Positions 12,880 through 23,940 of a stretch of DNA of 64,000 nt are shown here, piece by piece. The DNA comes from Brachycybe producta. Taxonomy: Eukaryota > Arthropoda > Diplopoda > Playtdesmida > Andrognathidae. The stretch covers positions 124,001 through 188,000 of the forward strand of contig JAUPFP010000125.1 in the NCBI GenBank assembly GCA_036925085.1, in the 5' to 3' direction. Below the pieces are notes generated by a model that saw nothing but the letters and a program-made list of their open reading frames with translations, ran no database searches and was not told the DNA's origin. The position numbers and the translations under genes were made by a program. Each line of letters opens with the position of its first letter. Positions within the stretch are counted from its first letter, which is position 1.

Positions 12880-14309
12880 CTCATCCTTACTTTTTACTAT
12901 CTTTTAATGTATAAAAATATTTAACTGTATTCGAGCTTAAAGACAATAAACTTTCTACATTTATTGTACAGTGTAAATATAAACCTTACTTTATGTATTG
13001 ATCTTTAGAAAGTTAAAAATGACACTGAGGTGGGTAGTGATGATGGGAGCTACATAAATAATACCCATTCATTTCGTAGATGCTTTTTTTTATACAGTTT
13101 CTCGCTTAATTTCACGCGAAATGAAGGAAAAGATAGAAACCTTAAAAAAGAAACATTTCTTTGAGAATATAGGAAGAGGGGAAAAATATACATTGAATGT
13201 AGATTTCAAGTGGAAGTTTTAATTAATTTTCTTCCTTGATTAGGTAGTCTAATTAGCACCCTACTTTTTTTTCTTCTTCTTCTTCATTTCCTAACCTTAT
13301 TCAGTCAGGCTCAACATCTTAATTTTGACAATACTAAATACCAAAGAAATAAAACAAGAAGAAAAGAATATACTTTCTTACGAGAAAAATAATTTATTTT
13401 TCAATTATTAGACAAATCCCTTTGGGCTTTTTTCTTGCCGCCACAGTCTAATAAAATTAACAAATAAAACTCAAAAGAACATATTTTTGAGAAAAAATTA
13501 TATTTATCTTTGAATGCTGATGGAAAAGTAGCCAAGAAAAACTTCTCATAGATAAATAATTATTATTAACATATATACATAATTAATAACAATTTTCACT
13601 TGAGCTTTCTAAAATTGGTGACTAATGGAATGTCGTCAGCTGAATTGACGATATTCGATTCACACGAATCCAAAATAATTCATTTTTAGCAACAACACAA
13701 TTTCAAACTTTAATGTTTGCTCTGTGTATTTATTTGCATAAAAAAATAAGTCACCGGTCTGAGTGAAAATCGGTGTATTTCATCCTAGACAATAAAGAGA
13801 GTTGGAGGTGGAGGCTAGCAATGCATTTTAGGTAATGTGGTTGGAAGACCAGTTGGCTCTGAAGGATGTTAATTTTGGTGTCTACCGCATTGAAACACCG
13901 GCGAAATTCGTACTCTTAATATAATCGTCCAATAGCTAGCCATCACCTAGAACTCTCGTTACCTATTGAGATGAGTATAGTTGAAAAATCCGGCGGTCTA
14001 CAAATTCACTAGTCAATTTGCAACGCCAATATTCTCAAAGAACTCTAGACTGACTTACTGATGCACACATTTCTGTACAGTAATTAAAACCTCGTTAACT
14101 ACCGATTTAAATTGTTAATGAAATGTTTGAAAACTCGCAAAGTTTAAAAAAAAGGTTTGCAAACAAATTAATTCTGCAAATAAGACAAAATCGACAAATT
14201 TTTATATAAATATGTTATACGTATTTTTTATTTAAATAGAGATTTTCATAAAATATTAACATGAACGGATAGAATCTACCTGTAAAGCACACAGACGTGT
14301 TTACAAAGG

Positions 14310-14617
14310 GTCGGAACAACAATAGGAACAGTCGGAAGGTTAGGCTTACTTAAATTAAGCTTGTTGCAGACGGTCTGGAAGGCGCAGCCCTCCATTTTTT
14401 AAAAAAATTATTTCATCAAATTTGTCCATTGTTCCGACAGCTGATCAAATTATGGAACAGTCGGAACAATGGACAAATTTGATGAAATAATTCTTTAAAA
14501 AATGGGGGGCTGCGCCCTCCAGACTCCCTACAACAAGCTTAATTTAAGTAAACCTAACCTTCAAACTGTGCCTACTATTTTTCCGACTGTTCCTACCGTT
14601 GTTTCGACAGTTCCGCC
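14310..14617. mobile_element. Near-perfect foldback element
   Basis: Arms mirror over most of the length: TACTTAAATTAAGCTTGTTG C at the left and CAACAAGCTTAATTTAAGTA at the right. AATTATTTCATCAAATTTGT CCATTGTTCCGAC (14407-14439) has an exact complement at about 14459-14491, around a loop of about 19 bp. The outer ends carry GGAACAGTCGGAA-like words in both orientations. No coding frame. Confidence 0.78.
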
Positions 14618-14992
14618 ATTCATCAAAATAACACCCCCCCCCCGTTTATAACTGCATTTTGGTTGCATTTCACTTTGCTATTGTTCTATTTCATTATTTG
14701 ACTGCTGGCGCTTAACTTTGTTCTTACGAGGCTCGTATTAGTATATATAATTTATACTGCTTATTTTGAATTCTGTTTTTATTTAGTTTATTGATCAATA
14801 AGCATTTTATCTCTTATTATTGATCGCAATAAGTATTAATTCTGACCAGTTCTTGTTTTTGCTTAATTTTTTTTTTGGTATTGCATTCTGTTTAGAGCTG
14901 TCATGTACACAAGATATTTCTTATTCACGACAGCTTCATGTCTTTTGAAATGAATGAACCAAATAAACAATAATAATAATAATAACTTAATA

Positions 14993-15178
14993 CAGTAGAA
15001 CGTCGATTATCGGAACCAATTTTTCTTTACTTATTCTTATGGAAATACTACTAATGGAAATAAAAAAAAATTCTTCACAATCTGTTTTTTTCTTACTTTT
15101 CTCCACATTTTTCTAATTGGAGTTCGATTATATGAACTTTTTTGATAATCGGAACTATGCATAATCGACATTTTACTG
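14993..15178. mobile_element. Pogo/Tigger-like MITE, copy 1
   Basis: Left end CAGTAGAACGTCGATTATCG G after TA. The right end is GCATAATCGACATTTTACTG. The CAGTAGAACxTCGATTATC terminus is characteristic of pogo-type Tc1/mariner elements. A further internal GATTATATGAAC and GATAATCGGAAC pair lies near the right end. 186 bp. Confidence 0.75.
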
Positions 15179-15180
15179 CT

Positions 15181-15300
15181 TATTGAAATATTAAATGAAT
15201 AAATTGAATTCGACATAAGTGTATGTTTGTTCTTAACATGGTTGTTAGCTGCAGAACATGTTTAAGAGTTAAATGCATTTAACTTGCTACAGATGTGTAG
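15181..15300. repeat. GTACACACATGAGTTAAATG repeat, right half only
   Basis: Begins with TTGAAATATTAAATGAATAA ATTGAATTCGACATAAG and ends TTAACTTGCTACAGATGTGT AG. It directly follows pogo-like MITE copy 1, the same arrangement as at 46345-46895. Confidence 0.5.
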
Positions 15301-15317
15301 ATATAAAAGTATAAAAT

Positions 15318-15912
15318 ACTAGTGGGTAACCCGTCATAAATGACGGGAGCAAAATTCACAGGCAATTGTGCCCAGCATTAGAATTTCCTTTCCTCCGCCC
15401 TTTTATGACGTCAGACCAAGTAACAAACCAATTAGAAATTGATGACGTTCATAAAAGGGCAGAGGAAAAAAAATTCTAATGCTGGGCACAATTGCCTGTG
15501 ATAAATTCTAGTTTAATTTTGCTACTATTATCCCCTCTCCTTTTTTTATATTTGAAAGAGAAAATGAGTTTTTCATTTTCTCTGGTGTGCGCATGCGCGT
15601 CGTTTGTTCCTTTTTTACTCCTTTCATTTCAATTTCAGTCACCCCTCCCACTTTTTCCCCCTCCACATTTCTCTCTCCCCCTTCTACACTTTCCAACATT
15701 TTCCCCTCTCCAATTTAATATCATGGGGTTCTTGGATGGGGAGAGTGCAACATACAGTTGACCTTGAGAAAAAAAAAGCGGTTCATTTATTCATTTAAAT
15801 TTATATAAATTCCGACGTGCTTCAAGGTTTTTGTCCTTAACTGTTTGTACAGCGTTACTGAAAGAAAGAAGTTAACATCGAAAGATAGACGAGGCTATAT
15901 ATATAATATTCA
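15318..15912 (+). mobile_element. ACTAGT composite repeat, copy 2
   Basis: Starts ACTAGTGGGTAACCCGTCAT AAATGACGGGAGC. A 142-bp MITE (15358-15499) follows, then the pyrimidine block with TGTGCGCATGCGCGTCG, TTGACCTTGAGAAAAAAAAA GCGG and TGTACAGCGTTAC, and a short GATAGA/TATATA tail. The GGGTAACCCG and CCCGTCATAAATGACGGG palindromes at the 5' end are typical of a structured terminus. The element class is not identified. Confidence 0.72.
15358..15499. mobile_element. ACAGGCA-type MITE nested in composite repeat copy 2
   Basis: Termini ACAGGCAATTGTGCCCAGCA and the complement TGCTGGGCACAATTGCCTGT are perfect inverted repeats of at least 20 bp. A central TGACGTCA lies at 15406-15413, flanked by CTTTTA/CATAAAAGGG inverted arms. 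Confidence 0.8.
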
Positions 15913-17642
15913 AATCTAATCCATTTAAATCAAAATCTTTTGACCAACTTTGTACAAATTCTATAAAAAAAGTAACCATATTGAAAAAAAAAGAGTAAAG
16001 ATAGAAAAGTTTTCAAAGTTACTAATAAAAGAAGAAACAAGTCTAGAAAAATAACTAAACAAATAAAACTGAATCTGGTGGTTACTTGCGATCTATATAT
16101 ATATTCTAAATTAAATATTCACACGATAAACATGTGCTTAAAATGCACTCACAGTGAAAATCTAAAGTGTATATATAACATTAGACTGTAACTAAAAATG
16201 CAATTACTGAATCAGTAACAACAATAGACAGCTAGGAATAGAGAGGAAACGTCGACCCCACTTGTTATTAACAGCTAACGTGATACCCAAAGTATCTTTA
16301 GAAAAGTCTCGACCGCATAATGCCTACTTGATATTCATCACTACAGATTTTCTTCTCTCTTTTTTTTTGCTTCATTCTTAGAAAACTTAAGTAGAAAAAG
16401 AAGAAGAAATGAAAAGAAGACCGGGGGAGAAGAAGGGAAAGAAACGTAGAGCTGCTTTTCATCTTCAATGAAATTACCGCCTAATTATTTGTATTTGCAT
16501 AGCCATAATGCGTCAATTTGTAACCATAATAAATGTCAAACAATGAGGAAGATTTTTCCACGTGTGTTTATATGGCACTCAGGGTTAAAGCTATATTAAT
16601 TAAGTGTCGTCTATCTCTATCAAATATCTCTTCAAAAACGCACATTATATACATGCATGCATATATACTGCTGTATATGGAACGGGATTAAAACATTTTT
16701 AAGACATAAAACAATGGCTCTCAACACAATATAACTTTCAAACAAAAGACAATATTGCAAAACATTGACCACAACATAAAAACTCAGCTAAGCAGTAAAA
16801 AAAAATGTCTCCTGAAATTAGGCAATCACTACTGACACCAAACTGCTAACTTTGTAAGTGGAAGCAGGTAATTCTGAAAGGTTTCTTATAAACTTTAAAA
16901 ATAATTTGAAAGTGTTTAAGAAACTAGAAGAGTAATTGAAACATGTAAAAGTATTTTCATGTTGATATTTTTAAAAAAAAAAGCTTTTTATGAAAGTTTG
17001 AAATTGATCACATTTGACATTTTTTTTGTAGTTTGCTTGGTTTATAAAAGAATTTCAAGATTCATTTGAAACTAGAAGAGTTACCGAATTTAAAAAAAAA
17101 ACAAATTTCACAATGATACCGTTCAAAATAAACTATTTAAATCAGTTTGAAAATGGGAAAAAATACACTTTTTTATTAAAGAATGTTGAAAAAACGGTGA
17201 GTCTTAAAAATTGTTATAAAATGTTTATTTTTAAAGATATCACCATACAAATACCTCTTGTTCTTAGGTATAAATCACAGCTAATTAATTCAAGTGATTC
17301 TCTTATTTTAAAATTAATGAGTTCAGAATATTTTAATTATTAGACATTTTTGTCTATGGAGATTTTAACATGGAATACTGAAATACTAAAAAAATTGAAA
17401 TTAATTTAAAAATCACTCTAAAAAAATAAATACAAAAGATCTTCGTATATCTCTGATGAGAATAAACTTTGCTTAGTGAAAGCAAGACCAAACACAAGTC
17501 AAATTCAGACTAAATTAATTAACAGAAAAATTTCTTGAACGGTTTTATTATTATGACAACGCGCTCTTAATTGTTCCTTTATTCTTTTACCACCATATTC
17601 ACAAATGCAAAATAATTATATAATCAGAATCATTATAATCCA

Positions 17643-18283
17643 ACTAGTGGGGTAACCCGTCATAAATGACGGGAGCAACATCACAGGCAATTGTGCCCAG
17701 CATTAGAATTTTTTTTCCTCTGCCCTTTTATGACGTCAGACCAAGTAACAAACCAATTAGAAATTGATGACGTCCATAAAAGGGTTGAGCAAAAGAAATT
17801 CTAATGCTGGGCACAATTGCCTGTGATAAACTGTAGTTTAATTTTGTTACTATAATCCCCTTCCCTTTTTATATTTGAAAGAGAAAATGAGTTTTTCATT
17901 CTCTCTGGTGTGCGCATGCGCGTCGTTTGTTCCTTTTTTACTCCTTTCATTTCAATTTCAGTCACCCCTCCCCCTTTTTTCCTCCCTCCACGTTTCTCTC
18001 TCCCCCTCTACACTTTCCAACCTTTTCCCCTTCCACGTTTCTCTCTCTCCCCCTCCCTTCTACAGTTTACAACCTTTTCCCCTCTCCAATTTAATATCAT
18101 GGGGTTCTTGATTGCACCCTGCAACATATAGTTGACCTTGAGAAAAAAAAAAGCCGTTCATTTAGTCAAATTTATGTAAATTCCGACGTGCTTCAATGGT
18201 TGTACAGCGTTACTTCAGAGACAGAAGACAGATAGATAGATAGATACCCACACAGACCTGGGATATTATATATATAATAATTG
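17643..18283 (+). mobile_element. ACTAGT composite repeat, copy 3
   Basis: Starts ACTAGTGGGGTAACCCGTCA T and has the internal 142-bp MITE at the same offset (17683-17824). It shows a duplicated CCTTTTCCCC...CACGTTTCTCTC segment in the pyrimidine block, and ends TGTACAGCGTTAC then a (GATA)n and TATATATA tail. The overlapping 73-78 residue frames are low-complexity artefacts. Confidence 0.72.
17683..17824. mobile_element. ACAGGCA-type MITE nested in composite repeat copy 3
   Basis: Same 142-bp length and termini as 15358-15499, with TGACGTCA at 17731-17738. Its identical offset from the ACTAGT start shows the MITE was already part of the composite when it spread. Confidence 0.8.
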
Positions 18284-19325
18284 TTAAACTCCTTCATTTG
18301 CATAATATTTTGCAATGGTTACTTTAGAAACCGTCTTAAGATGTCTTTCAGTCATATTTTAACCCCCATTCACCAAACTCCAAATCTATTCAAAATAAAT
18401 TTAAATCAGAAAAAAAATGTTATTATGATAAAAACTTTTCGTTTTACTTAATAACTTGATAAAAAAATTAAAGGCAACAGCAAGCAGTACTTAATTTACA
18501 ATTAATGAGACTTAAGATTTACATCATTAGCTTTTTTAAGTGATAAGCACGCCTAATGGCAGTATTTATTTGCAATAAGAAAAACCTGTTCTTGTAATTA
18601 GGGCTCGAATTAGTCAATATTTTTTCCCCCTTTAAAAAAAATGTACCAAATGGTTCTTTTTCTAAAGGATCTTTTCATAACGATAAGAAAAGGGAAATTT
18701 TTTTCTTCTCATGTTATATAGTTATTTGTTGCATTGAATGCAATGCAATAAAAAAGTTATCTTCTTCTTAAATGTATTTCAAATACCTTACTGGTAATTC
18801 ATTTGAATTGGTGTAGTTTTCTTATTCTCTATTTATATATTATAAATGATAATTACCAACTTTTAAAAACAATATCAATAAAAGTGATGATAATAATTTT
18901 TATATTTGCCTGTATTATTTTTTGTTGTTGTTGCTCGTCATCCATTTTAACCCATTTTTTTTTTCTTTATCTCTTTTGTTTAGCATTTATATGAACACCT
19001 TTTTTTTAAAAAAAACGAGAAGACGAAAAAAAAAAGATGGAAAGAAAATGTGTATCCATTTTCAAAAGTAAAATAAAAATATAAGCCTATAAGAGCAGCT
19101 GTTGTTATTGTTGTTCTTGTAGTTGTTCACATAAAGAAAGAGAGAGATCTTAATGGGAGCCACTTTTTTCCATCCATATAAGAAAATTACCAGAATACAA
19201 GAATTTTCATCGTAAAAACAATTACATAAAACTGTATGTACTTTTATGTATGTGGGTTTTTAAACCCATGAACATTTTAATTCTATCTTTCATCTTTTTT
19301 TTTCTTGAACTGCATTGTACAATTG

Positions 19326-19988
19326 TTAAGCTGGTTTTAAAGTGTAAAAACAGCCACTCGAACTTTGCTTATTCTGTCTTTCGAAAGCAGAATTAAGAAA
19401 AACTTGAAAGTGTTTTAGAAACTAGAATAGTTGCTCAATCAATTAACGATATTTTCATGTTGATATCATATCAAAATAAAAGTTTTATAGATGTTGTTTG
19501 CTTAAAGTTGGGTCATTTTGAAACTTACGAAAAAAAACATCAGTTAGCTCAATTACTTAAGGGTATTATTCGTGTTGATATTTTTCAAAATATCAACACG
19601 AATAATACCCTTAAGTAATTGAGCTAACTAACTTTCCAGTTTCTAAAACAAAATCAAGCTGTTTTTCTTCATTTTACACCTGAAAGACAAAATAACCAAA
19701 GAAACTTGAAAGTGGTTTAGAAACTAGAAGGGTAACTCATACTTAAGGGTATTTTTTTCATATTGATATCTTTCAAAATAAACTATTTATATCAGTTTGA
19801 AAATGACTCGACATTAATTTTTTTTTCTATAAAAGGGTCAATTTTTCAAAAAAATATCAGCATGAAAATACTCTTTAATTGATTAAGCTATATATTTCTA
19901 GTTTCTAACACACTTTCAATTTCTCCTTAGTGTTGTTGTTCTTGTTACGGAAACGCGGAATAACCAGAAGTTCATAAAACAATCTTAA
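19326..19988. mobile_element. TTAA-ended foldback element with AGAAACTAGAA core
   Basis: Left end TTAAGCTGGTTTTAAAGTGT and right end AAAACAATCTTAA. Inside are repeated blocks GAAACTTGAAAGTGTTTTAG plus AAACTAGAA in both orientations, and a perfect hairpin with 43-bp arms at 19542-19629. The element ends 29 bp before the donor of the zinc-site CARP exon (exon edge 20018), so it borders the splice region without touching it. Confidence 0.6.
19542..19629. repeat. Perfect 43-bp inverted repeat with 2-nt loop
   Basis: The left arm 19542-19584 starts AGTTAGCTCAATTACTTAAG. The right arm 19587-19629 is its exact reverse complement, with only TC between them. All 43 base pairs match by eye. Confidence 0.9.
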
Positions 19989-20017
19989 GAAGACGAAAAA
20001 CAAGTTAATTTACTTAC

Positions 20018-20209
20018 CTCAGCAGGAAAGGCGTAACCATTTATGGTATGTTCCGAACCAATATCATCACGAATTCCATAATGTAAATGGATCTCTTCAA
20101 ATTGATATTTATAAGAAAGAGGACCTTCGGTTATGTTTACATGTTGTTTCGTAGCACGGTCAACAGTGAAAACAATACTGTGACCAGTGTTGTTGATGTT
20201 ACCACTAAC
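20018..20209 (-). CDS. CARPB: CA10/CA11-type carbonic anhydrase-related protein, internal exon (zinc-site strand)
   Basis: Internal exon of 192 bp, exactly 64 codons, phase 0 at both ends. Acceptor AG at 20210-20211; donor GTAAGT at 20017-20012. It begins VSGNINNTGHSIVF and continues through KQHVNITEGPLSY, FEEIHLHYG and GSEHTINGYAFPAE, colinear with human CA10 VSGTMYNTG...GSEH. Exon residues 41 and 43 (codons at 20087-20089 and 20081-20083) are His in IHLHYG and align with His94 and His96 of CA II. Human CA10 has Arg at the first of these. Residue 10 (codon 20180-20182) is His in TGHSIVF and aligns with the proton-shuttle His64. Two N-glycosylation sequons, NNT and NIT, are visible; NIT matches the conserved HVNI(S/T) site. 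The ORF reading through the plus strand here is a shadow. Confidence 0.96.
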
Positions 20210-20440
20210 CTAAAAAACGAGACAAGAAAAAAAAAAGACAAAATTAAAACCAATTCCACTGATTTAACACTAAAGGATGGCTCACACATGTAGAGAAAAT
20301 TTCAAGGCAAAAAAAATATTATCTAATTTGAATGATTCCATTCTATTGGCATGCAAACAATAACATTTTTTCTTCTTGTCACACTGAATTACATGTTATA
20401 TATCATTAGGAAATCGTCCTTCGGTAGGTTTATTCTTTAT

Positions 20441-20620
20441 GGTTCCTCCTGTTTTATCTTCGTTTTCACTAGAAAAATTAACTGCAATTAAAAGTTACCA
20501 TACAGTTAATTTTTCTAGTAGAAACAAAATTAACGTGGTTAGATTAACCATTGTTAAATTTCTGGACAACGATGTTGCTCATCTACATTGACACTATGTG
20601 GTCAACCACACTATTGAATG
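20441..20620. repeat. AGTTAACTGCGGTTAA-type inverted repeat
   Basis: CACTAGAAAAATTAACTGCA and CAGTTAATTTTTCTAGTAGA AAC are inverted neighbours. The same GCAGTTAA/TTAACTGCGGTT words occur at about 20795-20830, 37020-37165 and 37640-37760, so this is a dispersed foldback family with approximate limits. Confidence 0.4.
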
Positions 20621-21801
20621 GTTACATACATGTACAATACATCACTTAAAAGCATTCAATTTTTGACAGAATGAGGAATGAAAGCCGAACAGGAAGAAGT
20701 GACACAAAATCCATTAACCACAGGTGTCTTATAAATGAAAACATGCAAAAATACAACTTCTAGCGTGTCTATAGCTGACTATAACCCTGGTTATGTAACT
20801 GCAGTTAATTTTTTTTATTGTAAACGAGGTTTTCCCCGCTTCTATAGTCTCTACAAGGTCTTTGAAATGTTTATGTTGTAATGTGTAAGAACCCCTGAAG
20901 GCAGAAGAAGAAGAAAAAAAAACCAGGAACATAGCTGAAACTTTATTCTGACTTTTGATTTCTATTTCCGGTTTATGTTTGTTTTTCTGCATGCGTGAAC
21001 CACCCCTAAAACTTTCACAAAAACTTTCAGACAGTAAAACTATTCTTTTGAGAGAAATATTTAACAGTTGTTGTTTACTGCTGAATGAAAATCAGTGTTT
21101 CTTTTTTGATGATTTACAATTTGTATATTATCAGTCAAAATCAATTAAGCTTGAAGCAGAAAAAAAAAACTAATAACTAAGCTACACATTTTTTATGATT
21201 TCTATTTTTTTGCGGAACACTCTGTATGTATGTGATGGTTGTTTGCCATTTTCTTGGTCATCATCACTAAAGTCCATTAAATCGACATCGAATTCGTGAG
21301 AAAACAAGTAGCTGTCTGGTTCTGTAGTTAATCTAGCTTTACATACATAAGGGATACAACACAAGTAGACAGGAACATCCTCCCTCCTTAAGATACAGCC
21401 AAAATGTCAAACTGTTGTTCGTTTTCTATCCTTTTTTTTGCAAAAATAAATAAAGAAAACCTTTCCCCTTTTTTCAAATTAATTCAAGTAAAACTGCGCG
21501 AAAGCATGTGACATTGTGACACAAAACCACCAATCTTATGTCAGCCCTATAAGGACCAAATTCAAGCAAGAAACTTGAACTTTGCACTCTGAAGAGGGTC
21601 TCAATATGTCCAGAATTCTTACTACTCAGAATTCTTGAACATGATTTGAAAATCTTACTTTGTGGATTCAAGCTGATTTTGAATTGTCAAGCTCATTCGC
21701 TCATTTGTGGAAAAAGTGACACAACGTAAAATACTTAGGTGAAGTGTTTAATAAGGTCTGAATTTAATTAAATCACTTTAATTTTATATCAGGATTACAG
21801 G

Positions 21802-22819
21802 CAGAGTTGGAAAAAAACATGTTTTTTTAAAAAAAAAACATGTTTTATTTTAAAAAAACATGTTTTTTTAAGAAAAAATGTTTTTATTAAAATAATGCTT
21901 TTCTTGTTAAATTCGTATGTTTAATTTTTCGAATTGAAATTGGGATACTAGTTGGTGACTTGTCGTGTACAGTGTGTGGTGAATTTATTAGAATATCAAA
22001 TGAAATTAGTGGCATAGCTAGGAACGTTCCTAGGGTTTCTGGTCTTATACAGTAACAGTAATGCTATTATAGGGTGCCTAATTAGGCCAAGTTGACAACA
22101 CGGTCAGTGGGATTTGGGACAATGTTATATTTATAATCATACTATAAGTATAAGCCCTTATTTTTATCACAGCCCCACATTTCGGCACCCAGGACAAATG
22201 CCACATCTGCCCCCCTCGCTACGCCAGTGAATGAACTTCTGTTCATCCCTCCCGATTTCTAATTGCCTGTGTCACAGCCTCCTATAGCCTCCCATAGATA
22301 GTATCTAAGGAGGCTATGCCTGTGTAGTTCTTTATCGGCCATACTTTTTATACTGATATATAAAAATACACCCTACATAGCTACAAAATGAACTCGTCTA
22401 AAACTTCACTTATAGTATTCATGTTCATATACCATAGTCCCGCTAGAGGCGCCACTTCAAAAACGACGTCACGATGATGCAAAACTGTCCAACACAAAAT
22501 TTCGGGAGTTGCCAGTCCAGTAAAGTAATAGTCTAAGGTTTCACAGTGTAATCTGATCACTTCCTCTAGCTATTCAAAAGTGACCAGCATTTTGGTTGTG
22601 CTTGTGAATGGCATTTTTATTCTATAAATCTAATCAAATTTCAGTCTGTACAGAGAAATCACCATGATTGTATGATTTTAAGTTCATGAATATTTAACTG
22701 GCACACTTCTTTAAAAATTGATTGATTTAAAACAATGTTTTTTTAAAAAAAAAAATGCTGTTTAAAACATGTTTTAAACAGCCTGTTTTAAACAAAATGT
22801 TTTAAAACAGCCAACCCTG
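21802..22819. mobile_element. hAT-like non-autonomous element with perfect 8-bp target-site duplication
   Basis: Starts CAGAGTTGGAAAAAAACATG and ends AACAGCCAACCCTG. ATTACAGG flanks both sides exactly (21794-21801, 22820-22827). CAG...CTG termini with an 8-bp duplication are the hAT signature. The subterminal regions are packed with ACATGTTTT and GTTTTAAAACA-type palindromic words. At 1018 bp there is no transposase frame. It contains a second hAT-like insertion (22007-22229) and, just after it, an ACAGGCA-type right-end fragment near 22252-22275. Confidence 0.85.
22007..22229. mobile_element. Nested hAT-like MITE
   Basis: The left end TAGTGGCATAGCTAGGAACG and right end CCCCTCGCTACGCCAGTG are imperfect inverted termini of the CACTGGCGTAGC type. 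AATGAAAT (21999-22006) and AATGAACT (22230-22237) form a 7 of 8 duplication. 223 bp, inside the 21802-22819 element, therefore younger than it. Confidence 0.72.
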
Positions 22820-23576
22820 ATTACAGGTGATTAATACGTGCAATTAACTGAGTTACGCCTGTGTCGTTATCCTTGTTAATATTACATTTCTTTGTGAGTC
22901 AATTTTCACAATCACACGCTCAAGCTTTGATTGTAATCTTTCAAGCGCTTTAGCAAATGTGTCAGCTTTATATGTATTTCCACCTTTGTATGTTTTTCTA
23001 AAAAGGCATAACTCTCTCCAATGCTATTGTCCCCGGACCCCAGTTGGTTTCTAATCAAATAGCCACCGTTTAAAATTTATTTTCTTCTATTCAAAAAAAA
23101 TCCAACTGATTTCACATGTTCAATTGTTAACTTAAGAGCCTAAATACTAGAAATTCTTCAAACACACACAGATACACACAACTTCAATTGAAAAGTGGCC
23201 AAAATAAAATGGGTTCCTTTCAGTCTAACTGCATTTGTAAGATCCCATCACGTTCCTTTTTTTTTCTTCTTTCCTTTCTATACTTTTTTTTAAAGCGTGT
23301 TTCAAACAATTTCATGGGATTACCGTAAAAAGATGTTTTCCGCTGCCGGCTAAGTTCCGACAACTTCTCAATCGCACGTTTGGTGATCTTTTTTTTTCAT
23401 TCTTTCTTTAGGCTAAACCCATTTTTATTTCCTGTTTCATTTTCAAACGTATTAAGGTTTGTCCCTTAAGGACTTTCCAATGGCGCAATTGCACGTTTTC
23501 CATGTTACATAAATGTAACACTAAAAACTCTTTATTCAAAATGCTAAACTTCAGTAAATATTTTAGAAACTTTGTG

Positions 23577-23579
<3 letters not shown>

Positions 23580-23620
<41 letters not shown>

Positions 23621-23634
23621 ACATATATAATATA
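23580..23634. repeat. (TA)n microsatellite
   Basis: Alternating TA with a GTATAC interruption, adjoining foldback copy 2 at 23645. Confidence 0.9.
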
Positions 23635-23644
23635 TAGGCCCTTA

Positions 23645-23940
23645 TAGGGGTTCGGATTTTTATGCAATATCAAGCGAATTTTTCTTAAATTTGTTGTCCA
23701 AGTGCCAATTGTGAATAGAGCAACTGAAATTATGCTTTTTCTAAATTATGCTGGCTAGAGGCTAGATGTCTGGTAACTATCAATTGTCAACTAGAGTTCT
23801 AGCCTCTAACAAGTATTTCTGATTGAAAAAAACAAAAAACAATTGTGTGTTGATCTAAACGGGACTGTAACTTCACAATAGGCTTTTGGGTCACAGATCG
23901 AGAAATATTTGCTTGATATTGCATAAAAAACGGAGTCCTA
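23645..23940. mobile_element. Foldback MITE, ATGCAATATCAAGC family, copy 2
   Basis: The same 296-bp architecture as 1981-2276: TAGGGGTTCGGATTTTTATG at the left and TTGCATAAAAAACGGAGTCC TA at the right, with a middle similar to copy 1 (the TCTAGCCTCTAAC and TGTCAAC blocks are shared). It sits immediately after a TA microsatellite. Confidence 0.7.

Larger units (their letters stand above)
7597..20017 (-). other. CARP intron (12.4 kb)
   Basis: Phase-0 intron of 12,421 bp between the zinc-site exon and the IQLIGFN exon. It contains three copies of the ACTAGT composite repeat, a pogo-like MITE, a near-perfect foldback (14310-14617), TTAA-ended foldbacks and GA/CT and TA microsatellites. The stretches 12900-14300 and 15920-16850 show no gene and no repeat that could be named. 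Confidence 0.85.
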
